A stretch of 64,000 nt of DNA. It comes from Sphingobacterium cellulitidis (GTDB lineage Bacteria > Bacteroidota > Bacteroidia > Sphingobacteriales > Sphingobacteriaceae). The position numbers and the translations under genes are program-made. The DNA lies in contig NOUX01000011.1 of the NCBI GenBank assembly GCA_002245855.1, positions 1-64,000 of the forward strand, read 5' to 3'. A model generated the notes under the pieces. It worked only from the letters and a program-made list of their open reading frames with translations, was not told where the DNA came from and did not search any database. Every line of letters begins with the position of its first letter. Positions within the stretch are counted from its first letter, which is position 1. This document shows, one piece after another, positions 24,982-34,438 of this stretch.

Positions 24982-25950
24982 TTACTTTATATAATATGCT
25001 TCACAGACTTCCTTTAAGGTTTGATCCAATGGTTTAAAAGTATAACCCAGTTTTTCCCTTATTTTGGAGTTGTCATATTGTAATTTACTATTTGCTGCAC
25101 GAGCAGATTCTGCGGTCAAAGTAGGTTTTTTACCACTTAACAAAGAACCGATTTTGGATAGTCGCCAAGCAAGGGACAACATCAATGGGGTGGCTTTGAT
25201 ATGTGGAGCCGGCTTTTGCAAATACCCGCTGATCTTGGTCAGTAAATCCTGATTGCTGATGTTTTCCGCATTCAGGATGTATCGCTCTGCCGTAATGTCG
25301 CTGTTCATCAACTGAATCATGATCTTTGCGACATCGCTTACATCTACGATTCCAACCGATCCTAATGGATAGATTTTATTCCCTTTATTTACCAGATTGA
25401 AAATTGCTCTTGAACCCTTTTCACCCCAACCAATTCCCATGATGACAGAAGGATTTACAATTACGGCATCCAAGCCTTCTGCAATTCCCCGCCATACCTC
25501 CATTTCGCTTTCATGTTTCGCTAATGAATATTTGGAAATTTTGGGATTGTATTCCCATTTATCTTTTTCCGTAACAGCTAGTCCTTTTTTACTAAATCCC
25601 AATGCTGCAATGGAACTCACATGCAGGAGTCTCTTTTGATGTTCAAGACATAGATTGACAATATGCTTGGTACCTTCAACGTTGGTTTTTATGATCTCTG
25701 CGGCATCTTCTTTTTGGTAAGATACTTTTGCGGCGCAGTGATAAACCTGATCGACTTTAGGGATAATTTCTTCCAAGCTGAAGTAATCAGTGATTTCGGC
25801 ATCAACCCATTGGATGAGCGATGAAGATTTTAAGGGGTCGGGAATAACAGAGCTTGTTCTTTTTAATGCAATAACACTATGCCCATCATCAATGAGATAC
25901 TGCAATAACGTAGACCCTAAAAAACCTGTTCCTCCAGTTACTAAAATCAC
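24982..25950 (-). CDS. NAD-dependent epimerase/dehydratase, extended SDR
   Basis: 322 residues. The Rossmann motif TGGTGFLGS is at residues 5-13, a Ser lies in HVSSIAALG, and the catalytic YSLAK (near 142-146) completes the SDR active site. It resembles dihydroflavonol reductase/3-beta-HSD-like members with NAD(P) specificity, which act on diverse sugars, sterol-like or aldehyde substrates, so no specific reaction is assigned. It is upstream of and probably co-transcribed with the phosphatase-ACT gene, but the metabolic link is not obvious. Confidence 0.87.
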   Translation of the reverse strand: MILVTGGTGFLGSTLLQYLIDDGHSVIALKRTSSVIPDPLKSSSLIQWVDAEITDYFSLEEIIPKVDQVYHCAAKVSYQKEDAAEIIKTNVEGTKHIVNLCLEHQKRLLHVSSIAALGFSKKGLAVTEKDKWEYNPKISKYSLAKHESEMEVWRGIAEGLDAVIVNPSVIMGIGWGEKGSRAIFNLVNKGNKIYPLGSVGIVDVSDVAKIMIQLMNSDITAERYILNAENISNQDLLTKISGYLQKPAPHIKATPLMLSLAWRLSKIGSLLSGKKPTLTAESARAANSKLQYDNSKIREKLGYTFKPLDQTLKEVCEAYYIK

Positions 25951-26061
25951 TTCCTAACTTATTGTTGAAAAATTATGTAGCTCAAAAGTAAGTTAATAAA
26001 TGCATATTTGCTAAATACAATAGGATAAACTCAATAAAATTTGAGGATTTAGACAATCAAT

Positions 26062-27249
26062 ATGACTTTAGCTGATTTTTTATCACCCATTTCTCTTCAA
26101 GAATTAGGACTTCCGACAGATTATTATAATTCACAATTTGGTCATTCCATTCAAAAATATATAGATGATTTTCCAGTTTGGGATGATGAAACAGGATATC
26201 CTCAAATTGCGATTTTCGGTATTGAAGAGGGAAGGGCTGCAGTTAATAACAATGGCACGCAAAAAGGGCCTAATCTAGTCAGAAAGCACTTGTATGATCT
26301 TTATCAAGGGGATTATACCGTGAAGATTGCCGATTTGGGTAATATTAAAGCTGGAGCAACAGTAAAGGATACTTATGTTGCGGTGAAAATGGTCATGGAG
26401 GAATTAATGAAAAAGGATATTCTTCCCATATTGATTGGTGGTGGTCAGGATTTAACCTATGCGCAGTATACCGCATATGAAAATCTAGAGCAGAGGGTTG
26501 ATGTTGCCATCATCGATTCCAGGTTTGACTTGGACCAGGACAATGCAGAAGATATGGCCTTGAATTCCCAGACTTATCTAAATCATTTAATCCTTCATCA
26601 ACCGGATTACTTATTCAATCTTAGCAATATTGGCTATCAAACTTACCTGGTGAGTAAGGAATCTATCAATATGTACGATAAACTATTCTTTAACGCCTTG
26701 CGATTGGGTAGTTTTTCGGGGAAATTAGATCAAGCAGAACCTATTATCAGATCGGCGGATATGGTAAGTTTTGATATCGGTGCGATTCGTGCTTCGGAGG
26801 CCTGTGGAAATGCAAATGCCGGACCGAATGGTTTATATGGTGATGAGGCTTGTCAGTTAGCGCGGTATGCGGGGATGTCAGATAAGTGTAGTTCCTTTGG
26901 AATTTATGAGTATAACCCAACTTTTGATCCAATGGGTCAGACAGGGATGTTGATTGCTCAAATGATCTGGTGTTTTATAGATGGCTATTATAGTCGTAAA
27001 AAGGATGCTCCTATGTATCCGAAATCAAATTATATTATTTACCGGACCACCTTGGAGGCCGAAGATTATGAGCTTGTATTCGTAAAAAGTAAGAAATCTG
27101 ACCGATGGTGGATGCAAGTCCCTTATTTTGGGTCTAAATCGGTGAATGAACGTTTTTATCTTGTACCATGCCGATATGAAGATTATCAATTAGCAGTGGC
27201 CGGAGAAATGCCTGATCTATGGTGGAAAACACACCAAAAACTACAATAA
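26062..27249 (+). CDS. Arginase-fold (ureohydrolase) protein with degenerate metal site
   Basis: 395 residues, longer than catalytic arginases or formiminoglutamases (about 300-320). The fold is recognisable from ILIGGGQDLTYAQY (123-136), VAIIDSRFDLD (148-158), MVSFDIGAIR (234-243) and GIYEYNP (280-286). Active members have GGGH, DAHxD and SFDxDxxDP. Here three of six manganese ligands are changed: His to Q129, His to R154 and Asp to G240, while D152, D156 and D238 remain. Classical arginase chemistry is therefore unlikely and a binding or structural role is possible. Databases would probably call it a formimidoylglutamase. rmuC follows after 21 bases. Confidence 0.85.
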   Translation: MTLADFLSPISLQELGLPTDYYNSQFGHSIQKYIDDFPVWDDETGYPQIAIFGIEEGRAAVNNNGTQKGPNLVRKHLYDLYQGDYTVKIADLGNIKAGATVKDTYVAVKMVMEELMKKDILPILIGGGQDLTYAQYTAYENLEQRVDVAIIDSRFDLDQDNAEDMALNSQTYLNHLILHQPDYLFNLSNIGYQTYLVSKESINMYDKLFFNALRLGSFSGKLDQAEPIIRSADMVSFDIGAIRASEACGNANAGPNGLYGDEACQLARYAGMSDKCSSFGIYEYNPTFDPMGQTGMLIAQMIWCFIDGYYSRKKDAPMYPKSNYIIYRTTLEAEDYELVFVKSKKSDRWWMQVPYFGSKSVNERFYLVPCRYEDYQLAVAGEMPDLWWKTHQKLQ

Positions 27250-27270
27250 TTTTCTAAAAATCTCAACATA

Positions 27271-28593
27271 GTGGAAATTATCTACCTCGTATTATTAGTA
27301 CTCAGTATTGTTGGTTGTGCCTTCTTGATTTGGCGCAATGCCAGTTCTGTTTCACGTGAAGAGTTTAATAGGTTACAGGGTAGTTCCAAAGATTTACAGG
27401 TTGAATTTGCTAAAATTCAAGAACGGGAGAAGCTATTGATTGCAGATCGGGAACGGTTAACTCGAGAGCTTCGGGAAGAAAGCTTGGCTAGACAGGCGGT
27501 TGAACGGAATTTAGAAGGTTCAAATGCTTATTTGAATGCGCAACAGGAACGGCTAAAGGAACAAAAGATTGAAATGGTGAATATGAAGACCCAATTCAAT
27601 AATGAGTTCCAGGTCATGGCCAATAAAATTTTAGAGGAGAAATCCTTTAAATTCACCCAACTTAACCAACAGAATATTTCTCAGGTCTTGGATCCTTTGA
27701 AGGAGAAGATCAAGATGTTTGAGGAAAAAGTTGATAAATCCTACCAACAAGAATCAGCTGAAAGAAATGTGCTCAAAGGAGTCGTTGAGCAATTGATGCA
27801 ACAAAGTATTCAGATTAAGGATGAAGCCAATAATTTGGCCAAAGCCTTAAAGGGAGATAATAAGAAGCAAGGAAATTGGGGCGAGGTAATTCTTGAACGT
27901 GTCTTGGAACGTTCGGGATTGATTAAGGATCAGGAATATAAGCTGCAAGCCTCCGTTGTTGAAGCCGATGGGAAAAGATTTCAACCCGATGCAGTTATTT
28001 ATCTTCCCGATGAGAAACACTTGATTGTAGATGCCAAATTATCCTTGGTAGCTTATGAACGTGCCGTGAATGCTGATACAGAGGAGGATAGATTACTCTT
28101 TGTCAAACAACATGTTCAGTCCATTGAAAACCATGTTCGTGAGCTATCCGCAAAGGATTACCATTCTCTTTATGGGATTCAATCCCCAGATTTTGTGCTA
28201 TTATTTATTCCCATAGAATCCTCCTTAAGCTTAGCTGTTAATTATAAAGCAGAATTATTCAGTGAGGCTTGGGATCGACGCGTAGTTATTGTGAGTCCAT
28301 CGACCTTGTTAGCTACACTAAGAACGATTGCAAGTGTTTGGAAACAAGAGCGGCAGAATCGTAATGTGTTGGAAATAGCGAAGGAAGCCGGACTGTTATA
28401 TGATAAGTTTGTGGGTTTCTTGCAAGACATGGATCAGCTGCAGGGCATTATTCAGAAAGCTTCGGACAAGCACGAAGATGCCATGAAGAAGCTAAGTATG
28501 GGGCCTGGGAATGTAATTCGCAAAATTGAACAACTCAAAACCTTGGGTGCCAAAGCCAATAAACAACTCGGAGATAAATATTTGGATGAATAA
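27271..28593 (+). CDS. rmuC: DNA recombination protein RmuC
   Basis: 440 residues starting at GTG. An N-terminal transmembrane segment (about 2-22) is followed by a long coiled coil (about 25-190) and the RmuC nuclease-like domain (about 195-400), with KGDNKKQGNWGEVILERVLE and LIVDAKLSLVAYERA (PD-(D/E)XK-like core). RmuC proteins limit inversions and repeat recombination in Escherichia coli. It is likely in an operon with the upstream arginase-fold gene. A parS-like 16-mer (13 matches) lies within codons near residue 28. Confidence 0.94.
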   Translation: MEIIYLVLLVLSIVGCAFLIWRNASSVSREEFNRLQGSSKDLQVEFAKIQEREKLLIADRERLTRELREESLARQAVERNLEGSNAYLNAQQERLKEQKIEMVNMKTQFNNEFQVMANKILEEKSFKFTQLNQQNISQVLDPLKEKIKMFEEKVDKSYQQESAERNVLKGVVEQLMQQSIQIKDEANNLAKALKGDNKKQGNWGEVILERVLERSGLIKDQEYKLQASVVEADGKRFQPDAVIYLPDEKHLIVDAKLSLVAYERAVNADTEEDRLLFVKQHVQSIENHVRELSAKDYHSLYGIQSPDFVLLFIPIESSLSLAVNYKAELFSEAWDRRVVIVSPSTLLATLRTIASVWKQERQNRNVLEIAKEAGLLYDKFVGFLQDMDQLQGIIQKASDKHEDAMKKLSMGPGNVIRKIEQLKTLGAKANKQLGDKYLDE

Positions 28594-28744
28594 GCTTCCA
28601 AACACCTAATTTACCCACGGCGATATCAAATTTTCATCATTAAGCCTTATTTCAGTTAAATATGGTAAAATATCTTTATTAGTTTGATTTTCAGTTGCAA
28701 TGACCTAATTTTAAGGAAAGTTCGACCACAAAACAAAATGTCTT

Positions 28745-30085
28745 ATGGAAGATATGATCCTCTACAACCGCTTGCAGTTCGCCTTTACCATTACCTTTCA
28801 TTACCTTTTTCCGCAATTGACCATGGGCTTATCGCTGATGATTGTCTATTTTAAGTGGAAATTTCTGCGCAGTAATAATATCATTTACAATGATGCCGCC
28901 AAATTTTGGATGAAGATCTTCGCCCTGAACTTTGCCATGGGCGTGGTTACAGGAATTCCCATGGAATTTCAATTTGGTACCAACTGGGCAAAGTTTTCGG
29001 AATTGACCGGAGGGATTATTGGTCAAACTTTGGCTATGGAGGGGATGTTTTCCTTTTTTTTGGAGTCTTCATTTTTAGGCATGTTTATTTTCGGGGAGAA
29101 GCTCCTGGGGCACAAGCTCCATTTTGTGGCCGGTCTGCTCGTGTTTATAGGTTCCTGGGCATCGGGATATTTGATTCTCGCGACGCATTCCTGGATGCAA
29201 CATCCTGTAGGCTATGAGATCTTGGAAAATGGTAAGTTCGTTTTGAATAACTTCTCTGCACTATTTAGCAACCCTTGGCTGTTGCCTTCATATTTACATA
29301 ATCAAGCAGGGTCCTTAGTGACAGCCTCCTTTTTTGTTTCCGCCGTCGGCGCCTTTTATATGCTGAGCAATCAACATACTAATTATGGAAAAGTATTCCT
29401 GAAGACCGGTGTTGTATTCGGATTGATTGCATCCATTGCTGTAGCCTTTCCGACTGGCGATATGTTAGCCAAGAATGTGGTAAAACATCAACCAGTAACC
29501 TTTGCTGCCATGGAAGGGATTTTTGAAACAGAAACCGGTGGATCTGAAATTGTGTTGATCGGTCAGCCTGATATGGAAAACAAGAAACTGGATAATAAAA
29601 TTGCAGTTCCTAAATTATTAAGCTTTTTAACCCATCAACGTTGGGATGCGACCATTCAGGGGTTAAACGAATTTGATGAAGATATACATCCTACCAATGT
29701 TCCTGGATTATATTATAGCTACCATATTATGGCAGGATTGGGAACCATCTTTATAGGTATAATGATCCTTGCTGCATTTTTCTTATGGAAAGATAAGTTG
29801 TATCGAATTAAATGGATTTTGTGGGTTCTGATGTTTATGATTCCCTTTCCCTACATTGCCAATACAGCAGGCTGGTATACGGCAGAATTAGGTCGCCAAC
29901 CTTGGTTGGTTTATAATCTGATGCGAATGGTTGATGGGGTTTCGCCGACCGTTTCTTCCGGAAATACTTTGTTTACACTATTAGGTTTTGTGGGCCTCTA
30001 TATTTTACTCGGATTATTATTCTTGATGTTGGTATTGAAAATGATTAGAAAAGGACCAGCAACTAGTTTAGCACTAAATTCATAG
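28745..30085 (+). CDS. cydA: Cytochrome bd ubiquinol/menaquinol oxidase subunit I
   Basis: 446 residues, polytopic (nine transmembrane segments expected). H19 in FHYLFPQLTMG is the heme b595-type ligand, and GWYTAELGRQPW near 370 is the invariant motif of the family. The quinol-binding Q loop is of the short type, as in Gram-positive and Bacteroidota enzymes. With CydB it reduces oxygen at high affinity, without pumping protons. cydB follows after 3 bases. No cydX-like small gene or cydDC is seen nearby. Confidence 0.97.
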   Translation: MEDMILYNRLQFAFTITFHYLFPQLTMGLSLMIVYFKWKFLRSNNIIYNDAAKFWMKIFALNFAMGVVTGIPMEFQFGTNWAKFSELTGGIIGQTLAMEGMFSFFLESSFLGMFIFGEKLLGHKLHFVAGLLVFIGSWASGYLILATHSWMQHPVGYEILENGKFVLNNFSALFSNPWLLPSYLHNQAGSLVTASFFVSAVGAFYMLSNQHTNYGKVFLKTGVVFGLIASIAVAFPTGDMLAKNVVKHQPVTFAAMEGIFETETGGSEIVLIGQPDMENKKLDNKIAVPKLLSFLTHQRWDATIQGLNEFDEDIHPTNVPGLYYSYHIMAGLGTIFIGIMILAAFFLWKDKLYRIKWILWVLMFMIPFPYIANTAGWYTAELGRQPWLVYNLMRMVDGVSPTVSSGNTLFTLLGFVGLYILLGLLFLMLVLKMIRKGPATSLALNS

Positions 30086-30088
30086 CTT

Positions 30089-31159
30089 ATGGAAATGTTT
30101 TGGTATATCGTTTTGGTTTTTATGTTAGGCATGTATGTGGTGTTGGATGGATATGACTTTGGGGCTGGTATTGTGCATCTATTATTTGCAAAAACTGATG
30201 TTGAGAAGAGTGCCATCCGAAATGCAATAGGTCCATTTTGGGATGCCAATGAAGTATGGTTGATTGCTTCAGGAGGGGTTTTGTTCTTTGCCTTTCCAAC
30301 CCTATACGCTTCTGCCTTTAGTGGCTTTTACCTACCCTTGATGTTGGTATTGTGGTTCCTGATTTTCCGCGCCGTTGGCTTGGAATTGAGAGGTCAAATC
30401 CACAATAAATTATGGGAAACCTTTTGGGAAAAAGCATTTGGTATTGCCAGCTTATTCCTAGCTATATTTTTTGGTGCAGCATTGGGAAATGTTGTTCGTG
30501 GAGTTAATCTAGGGATGGTGGAAAATGGTGTATCCACCCAAGAACCACATTATTTCTTTTTACAATTATGGAATCCTACGCTAGACCCCATGTCTGAAGT
30601 TCATGGTATTATCGATTGGTTCACCATATTACTAGGAGTAGTTTCGGTTATTACTTTAACCATTCATGGTGGGAACTGGATTATCTTGAAGACCTCCACT
30701 AGCCTGAACGATAGGCTGAAAGGTATTATCTTCAAGTTGAATATCGCACTTTCCATTTTGGTGCTGGTTACTGCTGGCTTATGGCAATATGTTAAACCTT
30801 TTCCATTAAATAGCCTGATGGGACATGCCTGGCTATGGATCTTTCCCCTGATTGCCGGCATTGGATTGGTAGGACAATTCTGGATTAAGAAATTCAAGAA
30901 AGATGGAATGGGATTCCTTTTCTCAACCATGTTTATCCTGGGAAGCTTCGCCACTACAGTAGCCTCCTTATTCCCTAATGTATTACCTTCCACCAATAGC
31001 ATCAACCCTTCTCTGACGATATATAACGTCGCCGCACATGAATACGGCCTCTCAGTAGGCTTATATTGGTTTATAGTAGCCTTTATCCTAGTCGTAATCT
31101 ACTTTATTATCCAGTTCAGAGTATTTAAAGGAAAGTTGGATGATGTGGGGTATCATTAG
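30089..31159 (+). CDS. cydB: Cytochrome bd oxidase subunit II
   Basis: 356 residues, polytopic. The N-terminus MFWYIVLVFMLGMYVVLDGYDFGAG (in two parts) is the CydB hallmark, and WDANEVWLIASGG near 52-64 is also conserved. CydB is a structural partner of CydA and does not bind heme by itself in most species. The gene begins 3 bases after cydA ends, so the two are translated from one message. It ends at a bidirectional hairpin shared with the convergent gamma-glutamyltransferase gene. Confidence 0.97.
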   Translation: MEMFWYIVLVFMLGMYVVLDGYDFGAGIVHLLFAKTDVEKSAIRNAIGPFWDANEVWLIASGGVLFFAFPTLYASAFSGFYLPLMLVLWFLIFRAVGLELRGQIHNKLWETFWEKAFGIASLFLAIFFGAALGNVVRGVNLGMVENGVSTQEPHYFFLQLWNPTLDPMSEVHGIIDWFTILLGVVSVITLTIHGGNWIILKTSTSLNDRLKGIIFKLNIALSILVLVTAGLWQYVKPFPLNSLMGHAWLWIFPLIAGIGLVGQFWIKKFKKDGMGFLFSTMFILGSFATTVASLFPNVLPSTNSINPSLTIYNVAAHEYGLSVGLYWFIVAFILVVIYFIIQFRVFKGKLDDVGYH

Positions 31160-31201
31160 GGGAGATAGGAGAAATCAAATTTGATAAAAATGAATAAAAA
31201 A

Positions 31202-31242
31202 ATATGAGATTTATAATAGTCTGACTATCACAAATCTCATAT
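31202..31242. terminator. Bidirectional hairpin between cydB and gamma-glutamyltransferase genes
   Basis: ATATGAGATTT (31202-31212) pairs with AAATCTCATAT (31232-31242), with an inner ATAGT/ACTAT stem. A-rich and T-rich flanks fit a terminator for both convergent genes. Confidence 0.65.
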
Positions 31243-31249
31243 CTACTAT

Positions 31250-32944
31250 TTAGTAGCCCACCGCTTTATCATCGCCTCTTGGGTCGGCTCCGGTTTGGAG
31301 TTTGCCGTTTTTGAGGATGACGATATTTTCTACGCGGCCGATAGGGCCTCTTTTATTGATTTTGAAGCCATCTTCTTCCAGGCTAATTCGTGTTGTTGAG
31401 TCGATAGCTTTTGCTTCTACGTCGATTACGTCAGGTTTCCATTGGTGGTGGAAGCGGGCCGCTGATACGGATTCTTGAGCCGTCATGTCGAATTCCAATA
31501 CATTTAAGATGGTTTGGAATACCGATGTGATAATAGTTGAACCTCCCGGGGTACCAACAACCATTTTCAATTTTCCATCTTCCTCAATAATGGTTGGCGT
31601 CATAGCGCTCAACATTCTTTTTCCAGGCTCAATGGAATTTGCTTTACCACCAAGAAGGCCATACATGTTCGGTGAACCAGGTTTTACAGAGAAGTCATCC
31701 ATTTCATTGTTCAATAGGAATCCTGCACCAGCTACCCAAACACAAGATCCATAAGAACCATTAATGGTAGTAGTTAAGGAAACAGCATTTCCGTCTTTAT
31801 CTACAATGCTATAATGCGTGGTTTCTTCTGATTCATAGCCTGGGAACTTTGCCGCTTTTACCTGATCACTAGGAGTTGCCTTGTCCAAACTTACCATTGC
31901 CATTCTCTCTTGATTGAATTTAGCATCTGTTAAGTTGGCTACAGGTACCCGGTAATAATCAGGATCTCCTAAATGGGTCGCTCTGTCAGCGTAAATGCGG
32001 CGTTCCGCTTCGACCATCGCACGAACAGTGCTATCATGTTGAAAGCCCCATTTTGCTAAAGGATATTTTTCTACAGATTGAAGTAATGCCATTAATGCCA
32101 CACCACCACTGGATGGAGGCGGCATTGAAATTACTTTATAGTTTTTATACATGCCTACGATTGGATCTCTCCATGAAGCTTGATAATCTTCTAGGTCCTT
32201 TAAACTCATGATCCCATTGCCTTTTTTCATTTCAGCAACGATAAATTCTGCCGTTTTACCTTTGTAGAATCCATCTCTACCTTGTTCTGCAATACGTTTT
32301 AGGGTTTCAGCGAGTTCTGCTTGTATAAAGTTATCACCGGTTTTCCATTCTGCATCACGAATGATGGCAGCACCCTCCGGATTGAATTTTTGAAAGCGTG
32401 CTTTGTAACGGTTGAATTCACCAGCTTGTTGTTCAGTAATTGGGAACCCTTTTTCAGCAAGTTCAATAGCTGGTTGTACAAGGTTTTTCCACGGTAAACT
32501 ACCATATTTTTTGTAGGCTTCATCCATTCCGGCAACCGATCCTGGTACGCCTGATGCCAATTGGCCATATAAGCTTAAATCTGTAATAGGGTTACCATCT
32601 TTATCGAGGTACATGTCACGGGAAGCTTTTGCTGGCGCTTTTTCACGGAAGTCTAAAGAGGCTACTTGGCCATCTTTACCACGGTATACCATAAATCCAC
32701 CGCCCCCAAGGTTTCCTGCATTCGGATAGACTACTGCCAACGCAAATTTTACAGCAATTGCTGCATCAACAGCATTTCCGCCCTTTTTTAAAATCTCTAC
32801 TCCCACCTCGGATGCTATCGGGTGAGCCGTCACAACTGCGCCATTCTCAAACTCTGTTTGATCGGTTGCAGTTTGTTGTTTTACTGAGCATGAACCCAGA
32901 AAAAAGACGATTAAGAATAAATAAATCAAATTAGGTTTTTTCAT
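31250..32944 (-). CDS. ggt: Gamma-glutamyltransferase, lipoprotein form
   Basis: 564 residues from the ATG at 32944, chosen because it begins a lipoprotein signal (MKKPNLIYLFLIVFF, lipobox LGSC with C19). The enzyme cleaves glutathione and other gamma-glutamyl compounds in the periplasm and matures by autocleavage. The nucleophile is T375 in ETTHYSIVDKDGN. GNLGGGGFMVY (78-87) and SGVPGSVAGM are large-subunit motifs, and PPPSSGGVAL lies near 275-284. The longer frame start at 32998 adds 18 residues before the signal peptide and is unlikely. Confidence 0.95.
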   Translation of the reverse strand: MKKPNLIYLFLIVFFLGSCSVKQQTATDQTEFENGAVVTAHPIASEVGVEILKKGGNAVDAAIAVKFALAVVYPNAGNLGGGGFMVYRGKDGQVASLDFREKAPAKASRDMYLDKDGNPITDLSLYGQLASGVPGSVAGMDEAYKKYGSLPWKNLVQPAIELAEKGFPITEQQAGEFNRYKARFQKFNPEGAAIIRDAEWKTGDNFIQAELAETLKRIAEQGRDGFYKGKTAEFIVAEMKKGNGIMSLKDLEDYQASWRDPIVGMYKNYKVISMPPPSSGGVALMALLQSVEKYPLAKWGFQHDSTVRAMVEAERRIYADRATHLGDPDYYRVPVANLTDAKFNQERMAMVSLDKATPSDQVKAAKFPGYESEETTHYSIVDKDGNAVSLTTTINGSYGSCVWVAGAGFLLNNEMDDFSVKPGSPNMYGLLGGKANSIEPGKRMLSAMTPTIIEEDGKLKMVVGTPGGSTIITSVFQTILNVLEFDMTAQESVSAARFHHQWKPDVIDVEAKAIDSTTRISLEEDGFKINKRGPIGRVENIVILKNGKLQTGADPRGDDKAVGY

Positions 32945-33008
32945 GCCGCTAAGATAATAAATTGGTATTATTAGATGAATTATATTAACTTGACTCAAAA
33001 TTAATATT

Positions 33009-33764
33009 ATGCGATTTTTAAGCCTATGCCTATTGCTTTTTGTTGCAGTTCAATTAAAAGCACAAACCGTTAAGATTCTTACTTATAATATCCATCACGC
33101 CAATCCACCATCAAAACCAAATACGATTGATATCGAGGCTATTGCCAAGGTGGTGAATGACTCTAAAGCTGATATCATTGGCATTCAGGAGGTGGACATC
33201 AATGTGTCCCGTTCTGAACTCATGAATCAAGCTGAAAAGCTTGCTGAACTTACTGGAACGGAATATTTTTTCTCTAAAGGTATTGATTTGGAGAAAGGAT
33301 ACTACGGGATTCTCATTTTAAGCAAACATAAAATTGTTGGAAAAAGACGCTATGACTTGCCAATGCCTGTGAAAAGTGAAAATCGTTCTCTGGCAATCGT
33401 AGATGTGGAACTTCCAGGGGGTAAAACTGTTTCCCTTGCCAATACACATTTGGACCTTAAAGAGGAGAACCGAATTGCGCAAGCTGAATTTATTAATGAA
33501 CTCGGGGAGTTGTATAGTAAGCCATTGATTCTAGTGGGAGACCTTAATGCTAAGCCGGAATCAAAACCTATTCAGATCCTAGAAAAGTATTTCGTAAGAA
33601 ATACCAAAACTAATCAACCTACTTCGCCAAATGTGAATACCAAGAATGAGATTGATTATATCATGGTGTTGAATAATAGGAAATTCAAGTGGAAAACTTA
33701 TCATGTGATCAAAGAGGAATATGCTTCTGATCATTTACCGCTGTATGCGGAGATTGAGTTTTAA
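33009..33764 (+). CDS. Secreted endonuclease/exonuclease/phosphatase-family hydrolase
   Basis: 251 residues with a signal peptide (1-19, ending LKA-QT). The EEP fold is shown by YNIHH (about 27-31), GIQEVD (metal-binding Glu near 61), the His in NTHLD near 148-152, GDLNAKP (near 179-185) and SDHLPLYAEI at the end (catalytic His). Such exported proteins may act on nucleic acids, phospholipids or phosphoinositides. Sequence alone does not decide. The gene is divergent from ggt by 64 bases and ends in a repeat-rich gap. Confidence 0.87.
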   Translation: MRFLSLCLLLFVAVQLKAQTVKILTYNIHHANPPSKPNTIDIEAIAKVVNDSKADIIGIQEVDINVSRSELMNQAEKLAELTGTEYFFSKGIDLEKGYYGILILSKHKIVGKRRYDLPMPVKSENRSLAIVDVELPGGKTVSLANTHLDLKEENRIAQAEFINELGELYSKPLILVGDLNAKPESKPIQILEKYFVRNTKTNQPTSPNVNTKNEIDYIMVLNNRKFKWKTYHVIKEEYASDHLPLYAEIEF

Positions 33765-34091
33765 TAGGATAGATGTGAGATATGAGATGGGAGATGTGAG
33801 ATAGTAAATGGGATAGACCGCTGACGGAGTGGGGGTGAAGATGGGCTATGGTTAGTTCTATTAGGTTCTTGTAGGGGGTAATTTGGTTGAATACGAGCTT
33901 GCTTTTTGTATCGGATTATAAATGTAGATATTGGAGGGGCAGGGAATAAACTCCAGAGGAGTTTATTTGTAGAAGGATATGTAATATGAAATAAGCCCGG
34001 AGCAATTGCAATCGCTAAAGCGATTGCAATTGCTCCGGGCTGTTTGTTACTAATATTGAACCCCTCTGGGATTCTTGAGAACATTGTTGAT
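33765..34091. other. Repeat-rich intergenic region
   Basis: No convincing gene. 33770-33804 holds a degenerate tandem of GAGATRTGAGAT-like words. The middle is unremarkable. 33994-34041 is a long perfect palindrome, listed separately. The region separates convergent genes (the EEP hydrolase and the MazG-like protein). A 107-codon minus-strand open frame across it looks non-coding because its residues come from these repeats. Confidence 0.6.
33994..34041. repeat. Perfect 23-bp palindrome with 2-base centre
   Basis: The 23 bases at 33994-34016 are the exact reverse complement of 34019-34041, separated only by AA. The arms start AGCCCGGAGC and include GCAATTGC. It is much longer than a normal terminator and no T run follows (GTTTGTTAC). 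It lies 51 bases from the 3' end of the MazG-like gene, between convergent genes. Confidence 0.9.
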
Positions 34092-34427
34092 TTATTCCTT
34101 TCCTTTGAGTTTTTCGTTGTTTTTATGGCGGTCTGCGTCGCGTATATTTTTCTTATCGAGGTTTTTCTCCAAGGCGCTGGTGAGGTCGATGCCTGTTTGA
34201 TTTGCCAAGCAAATCAAGACGAATAATACATCTGCCATTTCATCGCCGAGGTTGACCTCTTCATCTGATTTTTTGAAGGATTGTTCGCCGTATTTTCTGG
34301 CCATAATACGCGCAACTTCACCAACTTCTTCCATTAGCATGGCGGTGTTGGTTAATTCATTAAAGTATCGAACACCTGTTGTTGTTATCCATTGGTCTAC
34401 GGTTTCTTGAGCTTCCTTGATAGTCAT
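34092..34427 (-). CDS. MazG-like nucleotide pyrophosphohydrolase
   Basis: 111 residues, the short single-domain MazG/dCTPase-like all-alpha NTP pyrophosphatase type. The metal motif is the EExxE set in LMEEVGEVAR (near 27-36) with the downstream ExxD in LGDEMADVLFVLI (near 68-80). It is likely to clean up abnormal or excess nucleoside triphosphates. It lies 11 bases after dtd, in the same operon. Two translation and nucleotide quality-control genes together is a plausible housekeeping pair. Confidence 0.9.
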   Translation of the reverse strand: MTIKEAQETVDQWITTTGVRYFNELTNTAMLMEEVGEVARIMARKYGEQSFKKSDEEVNLGDEMADVLFVLICLANQTGIDLTSALEKNLDKKNIRDADRHKNNEKLKGKE

Positions 34428-34438
34428 GTGTATTGGGT

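Noticed and set aside
28906..29217. A 103-codon plus-strand frame inside cydA
   Set aside because: It overlaps a highly conserved gene in another frame; its sequence has no domain.
32299..32568. An 89-codon frame on the same strand within the gamma-glutamyltransferase gene
   Set aside because: It is an out-of-frame shadow of a well-conserved enzyme.
33761..34084. A 107-codon minus-strand gene
   Set aside because: It is made of the palindrome and tandem words, giving AIAIALAIAIA-type sequence, and has no family features.
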